A stretch of DNA of 14,661 nt from Akkermansiaceae bacterium UBA4145 (lineage in GTDB: Bacteria > Verrucomicrobiota > Verrucomicrobiia > Verrucomicrobiales > Akkermansiaceae). Location: the NCBI GenBank assembly GCA_002380675.1, contig DFWB01000249.1:1-14661 (forward strand), in the 5' to 3' direction. Shown here piece by piece: positions 7,664 to 14,661 of this stretch. The position numbers were made by a program, and so were the translations under genes. The notes under the pieces were generated by a model. That model searched no databases, had not been told where the DNA came from, and saw nothing but the letters and a program-made list of their open reading frames with translations. The number at the start of each line of letters is the position of its first letter. The stretch's first letter is position 1.

Positions 7664-9514
7664 ATGAGATTGTTCCCTTTCCTCCTCGCCTCTCTGATTG
7701 CCTTCCCTGCAGCGGCAGAGACCTTCGAAAAAGCGGAGCGAATCGCCCGGAAACAAGGCAAAAGAGCACTCAAGCAGTCCGCAGCTGGCCTATCAGAAAA
7801 TGATCTCCGAAACTATGTCACTCGCCTTGCCTCTGCACAGTATGAAGGGCGTGGGACCGGCGATAAGGGCGAACGGATGGCAACTTCCTACCTCGCCACC
7901 TTCTTCCGCGGGCTCGGATTAGCACCGGAAGGCACTGCCACTTCGTTTTTTCATACCTTCGACTTCGCCGCCGGGATGCGAATGGAGGGGACCAACAACC
8001 TATCCTTTGCAGGCAAAATTCCAGAAGGCTTCAAAAGCATCATTACGCCCGGAAAAGACTACCAACCTCTTTCGATCTCAACCTCGGGAGAAACCAAAGC
8101 AGAAACTGTCTTCGCTGGCTTTGGTATAGCCGCGGGAAACTATGACAGCTTCGCGGGCATCGATCCAAAGGGCCGTTGGATAGTAGTGCTTCGGGGCGTG
8201 CCGGCATCCCGTCCTGAACTGCGTGGATCGGCCCCCCTTCTCGTGAAGGCTAACCTCGCGAAGGAGAAGGGTGCTGCTGGTATTATTTTCGTCAAAGGCA
8301 CCAACGAGGAAATCTCCACGGAGCTCTTCCCTCTAAGCCAGGAGATCGGGGGGGCTCCTATCCTGCCAGCCCTTTGCATCACGGATCGGCTCGCAACACC
8401 TCTTCTTACCGGCAAAGACGACCGAGCAGCCTTAAAGGAGCTCTTCCGTTCGTATTCTGATGGGGAAAAGGTGAGAGGCTTTGCCCTAGAGGGAACAATT
8501 TCGACTCGAATTGGAATCGTCAAGAATAGGGAAGAGGGGCGAAACGTGATTGCCCGGCTTGTCTCAGGCAGCAAACCAGCTGCGGAAGCCATCATGATCG
8601 GGGCCCACATAGATCATCTTGGCTATGGCAACCGGGGAGGAACCCGGGCCAAGGGCGAAGAAGCTGAAGCACTACATTACGGAGCCGACGATAACGCCTC
8701 AGGAGTCGCCGCGATGATGGAGTTGGCCCAATATTTCACCTCTCAGAAAGCTAAGGGAACTCTCAAACTGAAGCGCGACCTGATATTCGCTGGATGGTCG
8801 GGAGAAGAGATGGGGCTCTTCGGTTCAACTGCTTACGTCGAAGAAGGCAAGAGGGAAGGCAGCCTCTACCCCAGAATCGCGGCCTACCTCAACCTCGATA
8901 TGGTTGGGCGGCTCCGGGAACAGGGCCTCAGTGTTCAGGGAACTGGATCCAGCGGGGAGTGGAACGACCTCCTGAATAAGATCGAAACCCCCGACGATGG
9001 CATGAACATCCAGAGGTCTTCCAGCCCTTTCCTGCCTACAGACACTACTCCACTGTATAATGCGGGAGTTCCAATCCTTTCTCTCTTTACCGGCCTTCAC
9101 GACGACTATCACACTCCCAGAGATACCATTGAAACCTTGAACTTTCCGGGCCTGCTCAAGGTTACCAGCTATGTGAAAGACATGGCCCTTCAACTGACCA
9201 CGCTTCCGAAGCCGCCCGGCTACATCAAGGTTGAACGCAATGCCCAACGTCCGACTCCGCGAGTCCTGCTTGGCATACGGTTTGAAGGCGGAGAGAACGG
9301 CCTCAGAGTGACCAACGTTCAGGAGGAATCAGCGGCATCCCGCTCAGGGCTCCGGGAAGGTGACATTCTCAGGAAATTGGATGGAAAGAATATCGACGGC
9401 AGAGAGGCCCTGGTTTCGATCCTCCTCCAACTGGAGCCAGGCGAGACCTATCCGATTCAGGTAGGGCGCGGGCAGGAGAACATCACCTTTCAAATTACTC
9501 CCGATAAGCGCTGA
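7664..9514 (+). CDS. Exported M28-family zinc peptidase with PA and PDZ domains
   Basis: This 616-residue protein has a signal peptide (MRLFPFLLASLIAFPAAA). A protease-associated (PA) insert follows at about 148-245, then the M28 catalytic core. The five expected metal ligands and the catalytic Glu are all visible: His315 in GAHIDHLG, bridging Asp342 in GADDNASG, Glu381/Glu382 in SGEEMGLFG, Asp412 in LNLDMVGR and His483 in DDYHTPRDT. A PDZ domain closes the protein (about 533-612, with SRSGLREGDILRKLDG). Members of this family are co-catalytic di-zinc aminopeptidases or carboxypeptidases, here exported. The PDZ may bind substrate termini or a partner. It lies 96 bases after the amidohydrolase pair on the same strand, which suggests shared peptide or amide catabolism. 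No Shine-Dalgarno is obvious before ATG 7664. The stop codon is 28 bases from that of the convergent membrane-protein gene. Confidence 0.92.
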   Translation: MRLFPFLLASLIAFPAAAETFEKAERIARKQGKRALKQSAAGLSENDLRNYVTRLASAQYEGRGTGDKGERMATSYLATFFRGLGLAPEGTATSFFHTFDFAAGMRMEGTNNLSFAGKIPEGFKSIITPGKDYQPLSISTSGETKAETVFAGFGIAAGNYDSFAGIDPKGRWIVVLRGVPASRPELRGSAPLLVKANLAKEKGAAGIIFVKGTNEEISTELFPLSQEIGGAPILPALCITDRLATPLLTGKDDRAALKELFRSYSDGEKVRGFALEGTISTRIGIVKNREEGRNVIARLVSGSKPAAEAIMIGAHIDHLGYGNRGGTRAKGEEAEALHYGADDNASGVAAMMELAQYFTSQKAKGTLKLKRDLIFAGWSGEEMGLFGSTAYVEEGKREGSLYPRIAAYLNLDMVGRLREQGLSVQGTGSSGEWNDLLNKIETPDDGMNIQRSSSPFLPTDTTPLYNAGVPILSLFTGLHDDYHTPRDTIETLNFPGLLKVTSYVKDMALQLTTLPKPPGYIKVERNAQRPTPRVLLGIRFEGGENGLRVTNVQEESAASRSGLREGDILRKLDGKNIDGREALVSILLQLEPGETYPIQVGRGQENITFQITPDKR

Positions 9515-9542
9515 AGCGGCATTGCAAGGCCCGCGTAGAACT

Positions 9543-10208
9543 TCAATCCCTGATAGATGCCTTGTGCGCGATCCCACCAAGGGCCCGCACAAGATCAAGG
9601 GATGTCAGAAGCAGAAGGCAGTAGGCCAGAAACTCTGACAGTTCCTCCGCAAAGACATGGTAACTGATTTCGAAAATGTTCTTTTCGAAAACACTGCTAA
9701 GCACGATCAGTAGAAACGCAGCCTTCAGGAGATATATGCCAACGGATGCCCGCAGGTAGAGGCTCAAGTGCTCCCTGTAGTGCCGGAAGTTTCGCAGTAA
9801 TCTTGAGAGGGGAATAAGAGCGATCACGAAAAAAACGGCTCTTCCTTCCTCCGCCAGAAGGAAAATCAGCCATCCAGGAACCTGCAGCTCATCAACATCG
9901 ACTTCCCGGAAAGAAAAAATAAAGCACAGGGCTGAGAGGAACAGCGCCAGCGCCCTGTCCCGAGACCGGAGGGCCGACCCGGCAAGAGCAAAAGTCAGAC
10001 AACTGGTCAGGAGAATCACGACCTGCATATTCTCCAACCAGTTGTTCTCCTCATAAATCATATCTATTCCTCGACATACCGCCAGGTAGGAGAGGACCAG
10101 ATTGAGGGCCAGAAGCAGCAGGAGAGCTCTGGAATTCCTTCGATCGAGCAAGACAAGTCCTGGAGCGAGAAACGCGCTTAAGAGAATCGCTATGAGGGCG
10201 AAATCCAT
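9543..10208 (-). CDS. Polytopic inner-membrane protein of unknown function
   Basis: This 221-residue protein is very hydrophobic, with about six or seven membrane segments (near 3-21, 28-45, 61-80, 85-100, 121-138, 150-172 and 189-207). Acidic motifs sit at the membrane borders: EENNWLE (53-59), REVDVDEL (101-108) and EELSEFLAY (188-196). From memory, this spacing of E-x(5)-E, R-E-x-D and E-E-x-x-E recalls a widespread but uncharacterised class of bacterial membrane proteins; I could not check it and give no name. Charged residues repeated at fixed membrane positions suggest an ion-binding or catalytic site rather than a simple anchor. It is the only minus-strand gene here. It converges on the M28 gene and diverges from the TPR gene across 196-238 bases. 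The start at 10208 is the first ATG and gives a proper first membrane segment. Confidence 0.8.
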   Translation of the reverse strand: MDFALIAILLSAFLAPGLVLLDRRNSRALLLLLALNLVLSYLAVCRGIDMIYEENNWLENMQVVILLTSCLTFALAGSALRSRDRALALFLSALCFIFSFREVDVDELQVPGWLIFLLAEEGRAVFFVIALIPLSRLLRNFRHYREHLSLYLRASVGIYLLKAAFLLIVLSSVFEKNIFEISYHVFAEELSEFLAYCLLLLTSLDLVRALGGIAHKASIRD

Positions 10209-10248
10209 GGTAGCTGTCCCATCCCTTGCGACAGGATGAAACGATAAT

Positions 10249-10278
10249 TTAACGACACCTCCAAGTAACTCTTATTTT
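10249..10278 (+). promoter_or_regulatory. Weak sigma70-like promoter candidate in the divergent gap
   Basis: TTAACG (10249-10254) and TATTTT (10273-10278), each matching four of six consensus bases, are 18 bases apart in the only AT-rich patch of the gap. They point towards the TPR-ExbB-ExbD genes. Such matches arise by chance and promoter consensus in this phylum is loosely known, so this is only a candidate. Nothing better was found for the minus-strand gene. Confidence 0.2.
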
Positions 10279-10345
10279 TAGGCAATCCACTACCGGAACA
10301 GACCTTGGATCGACATCCTCCGCCCTCGACAGCTCGCAGAGCGAA

Positions 10346-10365
10346 CCGTTATCACGCGATAGTGG
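10346..10365 (+). other. Hairpin in the presumed leader of the TPR-exbB-exbD operon
   Basis: CCGTTATC (10346-10353) can pair with GATAGTGG (10358-10365) around the loop ACGC, using six Watson-Crick and two G-U pairs. The G-U pairs form only in RNA read from the plus strand. It lies 40 to 80 bases before the TPR start, so it would be in the 5' untranslated region if the transcript begins near 10285. Its role is unknown. Confidence 0.25.
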
Positions 10366-10434
10366 CAGATTCTATGGCAGGCCCTTTATTCCTCCAGCCC
10401 AAGAATGAGCATGACAGCTCCTTTCCTCTTGGTC

Positions 10435-10446
10435 AGGATGATAGAG
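10435..10446 (+). promoter_or_regulatory. Shine-Dalgarno site favouring the TPR start at 10447
   Basis: AGGA (10435-10438) lies 8 bases before ATG 10447, a good spacing. The earlier in-frame ATGs at 10405 and 10411 have no purine-rich site at a usable distance, and ATG 10438 overlaps the motif. The start at 10447 also gives the more normal signal peptide. Confidence 0.45.
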
Positions 10447-13400
10447 ATGGTGACCGTCACATCTAGGAAATCAGGGACATCCGCAACAATCTGCGTAATG
10501 CTTATCGCCTTGCTGGTGTCTCTCCCTGGACAACTCCGTGGGCAGCAGAAAGACCCCGCCCTTGATCTTTATTATCTCGCGACAGGAGCCTATAACCGGA
10601 AGCTCTACCCTGCGGCAATAGGGGGATTCCGGGAGTTCCTCCAGAAGCACGGCAATCACGCCAAGGCAGACCAAGCCCGGCAGGGCCTCGCTCTCAGTTT
10701 CTACGCACAGAAACAATATGCGGAGGCCATCCCCCTGCTGACCGCCCTTCTCTCAAAACCCAATTTGCCAAAAGAGGTTAGCCGGGACCGCATTATCCTG
10801 ATGCAGGGACAGTGCCTCCTGCGAAGTGGACAGAAGGATCAGGCGCGCGACCATTTCATCAAGGAACAGGCCCGGCTCAAGAATCCAGCCTACAAGGCTT
10901 CCGCGCTCGCCGCGATTTGTGACATCTACTTCGGAAAACAAGATTGGGATCAGGTCAACACATGGGCTACCCAACTGGCGAAGGCCCAGCTCTCCTCAAA
11001 CCAAGCGGCCAGAGGGCTTTACCAGCAGGGATTCGCCAACTACCAGTTGAAGAAGTATCAAGAGGCTGCCGGAATCCTCGAGAAGGTAAGTCCCATCGAC
11101 GCCGACGCCATCTGGAAAACCCGGTCCTCATACCTCTTGGGTGAGTGTTACACGGTTGTTAAAAACCATGAGAAAGCGGCGCCCGCATTTGAAGCCGCCC
11201 TACCTGGATTGAAGGGTTCCGATAAGACGGAATGCCACTATCGGCTCGGCGTCACCAGGTTCATCCTCGACAACTGGGCCGGGGCGGCGGAGCAGTTCGA
11301 GGCCTTTCTGAAATCGGAGCCCACTACCCGTCCTGAGGACCAGAAGAAAGAGAATCCTAACATCAAGGAGTCTCAGCTCTACATTGGAAGATGCCTTCTC
11401 GAGCAGGGAGAATTCAATGAAGCCCGTAACAGGCTGTCGAGGCTCACTAATCTCGACGGCTCCGTGGGAGCCAGAGCGAACCTCTGGTTTGCACGCGTGT
11501 TTTCCCGCCCTGCGAAACCCAATTACGACCAAGCCGCCGCCTCCCTTGAGCCTGCGGTCAAGAAATACAATAACATCGCCTCGGTAAATGACGACCTGCG
11601 CTTTGATTATGCCAATGCATTGATGAGTCGCAAAAAGCCCGACTGGAAGACCGCGGCCGAGGCCCTCGGCCGAATCAACGGCGGAGTCTTCGGGCAGTTT
11701 GCGGAAGTCCTGGCCCAGAGGGCCACATGCTACCACAAACTCGGAGACTACAACAACAGCCTAAATCTCGCTAACGAGCACATCACCAAGTTCAAGGACC
11801 ATGAGATGGCCGGGGACACTCGCTTCCTGCGGGCCGAGAACATGTTCCTGCTCAGTCAGGCTGATAATGCGATCAAGGCCTACAAAGAATTCCTCGCCAT
11901 CCATAAGGATCATTCCAATGCCCTCGCCGCGGCATTCCGGATTGCCCAGATTCATCATCATCAGGGCCGCTGGGATCAATCCCTCGCCTCCGCCAAACCC
12001 CTCCTTGCCAGCAAGCCGGAAGGGCCTTTGTTCGCACAGTTGGCCTTCCTGGTGGGCAACTCCCATTTCCAGAAGGAGCAATGGAAGGAATGTATCGAGC
12101 CCCTGGAGGCGTTCATTGCTACCCGGGTCGAGAAGACAGGAAAAAACAGCCAGCGGGTCTCCGCCGAGACAAACGTCGATACCGCCCTGATTCAGCTGGC
12201 CGTCGCATACGACCGCGAAGAGAAGTCCGCCAAGGCTCTCGAACATCTGGAAACCCTCACCCGCTTCTATCCTGGCACTACGCCGCACCTTCCTCTCGCC
12301 CTTGCCGAACAGGGGCGACTCGCTTACGAGAAGGAGGACCTCTCTCAGGCCCGGCAGTCCCTTGAGCGTTTTCTCAATGAGGACAAACAGAACAAGGATC
12401 CCTTCAAGAGCGGGGCGCCTCCTCAAAGGATTCGGGTGAACTATTTCCTCGGCTGGGTTAATGCCACCGAGAAAAAGCATGAGTCTGCCGTCCTGCATTT
12501 CGGTGAAGTGTCCAAAAACCACCAGCACGAACTCGCCGCCGATGCGGCGCTGCAACAGGGCCTCGCCTACATCCAGCTGGAGCAATTCGACAAGGCGGGC
12601 AGCCTTTTCCCTCAGATTCTTCAACGTTATCCCAAGCATGAGAAACTCCAACGGGTCACCTACTACGCCGGCCTCTCTCTAGCCCGACTTGAAAAATGGG
12701 GGCCTGCGGCAGTCCATCTGCGAAAGGTTGCGGATACTTGGCCGGACTCTGAATTTGCTGATCAGGCCCTCTATGAATGGGCCTGGTGTGAGCGTAAGCA
12801 GAAGAGAGAAGCGGATGCTGCCAAACTCTACGAGAGATTCCTCGGCAAGTATCGGGAAAGCTCCCTGGTCGTGAAAGTCCAGAGTGAACTCGCGGAACTA
12901 AACCTGAAGAGCGGAGAGCAGGACATGGTGATTGAACGTCTCACGAAGGCTCTTGCCGCCGTAAAGGAGGAAGCCCTGCAGGAAGACCTGCTCTACCAGC
13001 TGGCTACTGCTCATTTCAGTAAGGGTGACTATGAGAATTCTGCCGGAATGTTTGAAGACCTGCTCGTCAAGTATCCCAATTCCAAGCTCAGAGCATCCAT
13101 GTGCTTTCAGGCCGGCGAGTCTCGTTACAAGTTGAAGGAAACCGTGGTCGCTCTGACGCATTTCGCCGAAGGAATGAAGCAGGGCAACCTGAAGCCAGTC
13201 CTTGCCGAGTCCATGCTGATGCGACTCGCCGAAATGCAGAGCGCCACTGCAGATCACCCCAGCGCTTACAAGTCTTACCGCGACTTCATTGGCCGCTTTC
13301 CGGAAAGTAAGTGGAAGCGCAATGCCCAGTTTGGACTGGCGTGGTCCCTTGAGAATTCCGACAAGCCTGGCGATGCCATCCGCAATTATGCGCCTCTCCT

Positions 13401-13701
13401 TGAGGCCGACAAGTCAGTCGACCTCTGGACAGTACGGGCCCGGTTCCAGACCGGGGAATGCTATTTCAACATGCAGAAGTATGAGGAAGCGGTGAAGGAG
13501 TTCCTGAACGTTGAAATCCAGTATAAAAAGTATCCCGCATGGCAGGCCAAGGGCATCCTCGAAATTGGCCGCGTGCTCCTCGCTCAGAATAAACGTGGTG
13601 ACGCCAAGGAGCGCTTCAAGGATGTCATCACCCGCTACCCGAATGAAAAAGCAGCAATTGTGGCGCGCCAGTATCTTGATCAACTACGCACCAGTGGATA
13701 A
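10447..13701 (+). CDS. Large exported TPR-repeat protein of an ExbB/ExbD locus
   Basis: This 1084-residue protein (1098 if it starts at 10405) begins with a signal peptide (basic residues near 7-8, hydrophobic run about 12-26, cleavage probably near GQ/QK at 33-34). The rest is almost entirely tetratricopeptide-type helical repeats, with typical strings such as GLALSFYAQKQYAEAIPLL, LAVAYDREEKSAKALEHL, QLATAHFSKGDYENSAGMF and TGECYFNMQKYEEAVKEF. There are roughly 20 or more degenerate repeats of the kind seen in CpoB/YbgF and BamD-like periplasmic scaffolds. No catalytic motif is seen. The C-terminal repeats (FKDVITRYPNEKAAI) are the most canonical. The ExbB-like gene follows after 31 bases, so the protein probably acts in the periplasm as a scaffold or load-bearing partner of the proton-driven motor, by analogy with the CpoB-Tol link. 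A structural alternative is a general assembly scaffold unrelated to the motor. Confidence 0.88.
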   Translation: MVTVTSRKSGTSATICVMLIALLVSLPGQLRGQQKDPALDLYYLATGAYNRKLYPAAIGGFREFLQKHGNHAKADQARQGLALSFYAQKQYAEAIPLLTALLSKPNLPKEVSRDRIILMQGQCLLRSGQKDQARDHFIKEQARLKNPAYKASALAAICDIYFGKQDWDQVNTWATQLAKAQLSSNQAARGLYQQGFANYQLKKYQEAAGILEKVSPIDADAIWKTRSSYLLGECYTVVKNHEKAAPAFEAALPGLKGSDKTECHYRLGVTRFILDNWAGAAEQFEAFLKSEPTTRPEDQKKENPNIKESQLYIGRCLLEQGEFNEARNRLSRLTNLDGSVGARANLWFARVFSRPAKPNYDQAAASLEPAVKKYNNIASVNDDLRFDYANALMSRKKPDWKTAAEALGRINGGVFGQFAEVLAQRATCYHKLGDYNNSLNLANEHITKFKDHEMAGDTRFLRAENMFLLSQADNAIKAYKEFLAIHKDHSNALAAAFRIAQIHHHQGRWDQSLASAKPLLASKPEGPLFAQLAFLVGNSHFQKEQWKECIEPLEAFIATRVEKTGKNSQRVSAETNVDTALIQLAVAYDREEKSAKALEHLETLTRFYPGTTPHLPLALAEQGRLAYEKEDLSQARQSLERFLNEDKQNKDPFKSGAPPQRIRVNYFLGWVNATEKKHESAVLHFGEVSKNHQHELAADAALQQGLAYIQLEQFDKAGSLFPQILQRYPKHEKLQRVTYYAGLSLARLEKWGPAAVHLRKVADTWPDSEFADQALYEWAWCERKQKREADAAKLYERFLGKYRESSLVVKVQSELAELNLKSGEQDMVIERLTKALAAVKEEALQEDLLYQLATAHFSKGDYENSAGMFEDLLVKYPNSKLRASMCFQAGESRYKLKETVVALTHFAEGMKQGNLKPVLAESMLMRLAEMQSATADHPSAYKSYRDFIGRFPESKWKRNAQFGLAWSLENSDKPGDAIRNYAPLLEADKSVDLWTVRARFQTGECYFNMQKYEEAVKEFLNVEIQYKKYPAWQAKGILEIGRVLLAQNKRGDAKERFKDVITRYPNEKAAIVARQYLDQLRTSG

Positions 13702-13732
13702 CCAAAACCCCTCTCCATCACTCAGATTTCCC

Positions 13733-14500
13733 ATGACCAACTACACGACAAACGAACCTTGGAAAAAAGCCGCAGGCATCGTCGCCCTCTTCCTCATGGC
13801 CCTTACCACCTCGCTTCTCGCAGCAGAGGCCGGGGCGGATTCCGGCGTGGAAAAAGAAACTATGTTCTCCCTGATCAAAAAAGGGGGGCCAATCATGATC
13901 CCACTCGGGATTGCCTCCATCATAGCACTCGCCTTGGCCCTCGAACGCTTTATTTCCCTCCGCCGCGACAGGGTTCTTCCTGACGGATTCCTCAACGGTC
14001 TGGGGAATGCCTGGGATTCAGATCCCTCCGGGCAGGCCGCAGAGCAGTATTGCGAGCAGAGCACGGGAAGCGCAGGGCATGTTTTCAAGGCCGGTCTCCA
14101 GTGGCGGGATTCGGGCCATGAAGCAGTCGCCAAGGCCGTCGAAGACGCAGGCATCAGGGAGGCCGACAAACTCAAGAGGAGCCTGCGCGGACTTTCAATC
14201 ATTGCTGCTGTTTCTCCTCTCCTCGGCCTTCTTGGCACTGTCTACGGGATGATCGACGCCTTTCAGCGGACTTCTCAGAGCGGCGGAGCGGCAAAAACCG
14301 CAGACCTTGCCACCGGAATTTATGAAGCTCTGGTGACGACAGCCGCAGGCCTCACCATCGCCATCCCTACTCTGCTCCTATACCAGTTCCTGCAATCCCG
14401 GGTGGATAAGATTATTGATCATATCGACGAAGTCGGAACCGACTTCATTGTCAACTACGCAAGAAAGAACAGTGCTCCTGCCGATTCCGCAATCGCCTAG
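13733..14500 (+). CDS. exbB: MotA/TolQ/ExbB-family proton-channel protein
   Basis: This 255-residue inner-membrane protein forms, with an ExbD/TolR partner, a proton channel that powers TonB- or Tol-type envelope work. Membrane segments lie near 53-71 (IMIPLGIASIIALALAL), 154-175 (SIIAAVSPLLGLLGTVYGM) and 198-220 (EALVTTAAGLTIAIPTLLL). A cytoplasmic loop of about 80 residues separates the first two, as usual. Thr169, Glu198 and Thr203 match in spacing the channel residues Thr148, Glu176 and Thr181 of E. coli ExbB. An additional N-terminal hydrophobic segment (about 14-31, ending SLLAAEAGA) looks like a cleavable signal or an extra membrane helix. I chose ATG 13733 because an upstream in-frame ATG at 13511 lies inside the TPR gene. 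The gene follows the TPR stop by 31 bases, with no clear Shine-Dalgarno. TolQ is possible as the name; the family does not separate cleanly by sequence. Confidence 0.9.
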   Translation: MTNYTTNEPWKKAAGIVALFLMALTTSLLAAEAGADSGVEKETMFSLIKKGGPIMIPLGIASIIALALALERFISLRRDRVLPDGFLNGLGNAWDSDPSGQAAEQYCEQSTGSAGHVFKAGLQWRDSGHEAVAKAVEDAGIREADKLKRSLRGLSIIAAVSPLLGLLGTVYGMIDAFQRTSQSGGAAKTADLATGIYEALVTTAAGLTIAIPTLLLYQFLQSRVDKIIDHIDEVGTDFIVNYARKNSAPADSAIA

Positions 14501-14526
14501 GGCCCGCCGACTAACTAACTGAATCC

Positions 14527-14661
14527 ATGAGAATCCGAAGCAGGGACAACGAGCAGGGCGAGATCATCAATATCTCGAGCATGATCGACGTCATGTTCAT
14601 CCTCATCATTTTCTTCCTGGTTACCACCACCTTCAAGGAGGAAGAGGTCGATCATCTCGTC
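14527..14661 (+). CDS. exbD: ExbD/TolR-family biopolymer transport protein, N-terminal part only
   Basis: The first 45 residues are present; the window ends in mid-gene. A short basic N-terminus (MRIRSRDNEQGEI) precedes SSMIDVMFILIIFFLVTTTF, the single membrane helix of the ExbD/TolR family. Asp21 is the conserved proton-carrying aspartate (Asp25 in E. coli ExbD). Acidic residues KEEEVD follow at the periplasmic side. The gene starts 26 bases after the ExbB stop and is surely in the same transcript. The periplasmic domain, and any TonB or second ExbD that may follow, lie outside the window. There is no clear Shine-Dalgarno before ATG 14527. Confidence 0.88.
   Translation, partial: MRIRSRDNEQGEIINISSMIDVMFILIIFFLVTTTFKEEEVDHLV

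Noticed and set aside
11761..12651. Minus-strand open frame of 296 codons inside the TPR gene
   Set aside because: The plus-strand frame gives clear TPR repeats through the whole stretch; the reverse frame is Leu/Gly-rich and unlike any domain.
13511..13732. Earlier ATG for the ExbB-like gene, giving 329 residues
   Set aside because: It would sit deep inside the TPR gene; the extra 74 residues are Ser/Arg-rich out-of-frame translation.

Overview
The window reads as a chromosomal segment from a PVC-superphylum bacterium, most likely Verrucomicrobiota and possibly Planctomycetota. The main reason is the 948-residue protein at 1062-3908. It joins a PVC-type 'membrane-bound dehydrogenase' beta-propeller to a PVC-type C-terminal haem-binding (cytochrome c) domain, an architecture concentrated in these phyla. 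The DNA is moderately GC-rich and has short intergenic gaps. No RNA gene, insertion sequence, CRISPR array, phage gene or long repeat was found. No stretch longer than 300 bases lacks a gene. The largest gap is 10209-10446, a divergent intergenic region.

Layout: (1) 1-965, the 3' part of an unrecognised gene that runs in from the left. (2) 1062-4926, a secreted propeller/HEAT-like/cytochrome c protein followed by a secreted HEXXH metallopeptidase-like protein, closed by a hairpin that looks like a terminator (4939-4973). (3) 5012-9514, two adjacent paralogous exported amidohydrolases and an exported M28 aminopeptidase-type enzyme with PA and PDZ domains. (4) 9543-10208, the only minus-strand gene, a polytopic membrane protein that converges on the M28 gene. 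(5) 10447-14661, a large exported TPR protein, then an ExbB/TolQ-type proton-channel protein, then the start of an ExbD/TolR-type protein cut by the right edge.

The theme is cell-envelope and extracytoplasmic chemistry. Six proteins carry an N-terminal signal-like segment (cytochrome, gluzincin, both amidohydrolases, M28 peptidase, TPR protein), and the ExbB also starts with one. Genes in block 3 plausibly work together in periplasmic breakdown of peptides or amides. Block 5 is an energised inner-membrane motor with a large periplasmic TPR partner, probably serving outer-membrane uptake or envelope integrity.

The most interesting signal is the amidohydrolase pair. The upstream copy keeps the metal-binding residues of the superfamily. 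The downstream copy keeps the fold and family hallmarks but has lost most metal ligands, which suggests an enzyme/pseudoenzyme pair.
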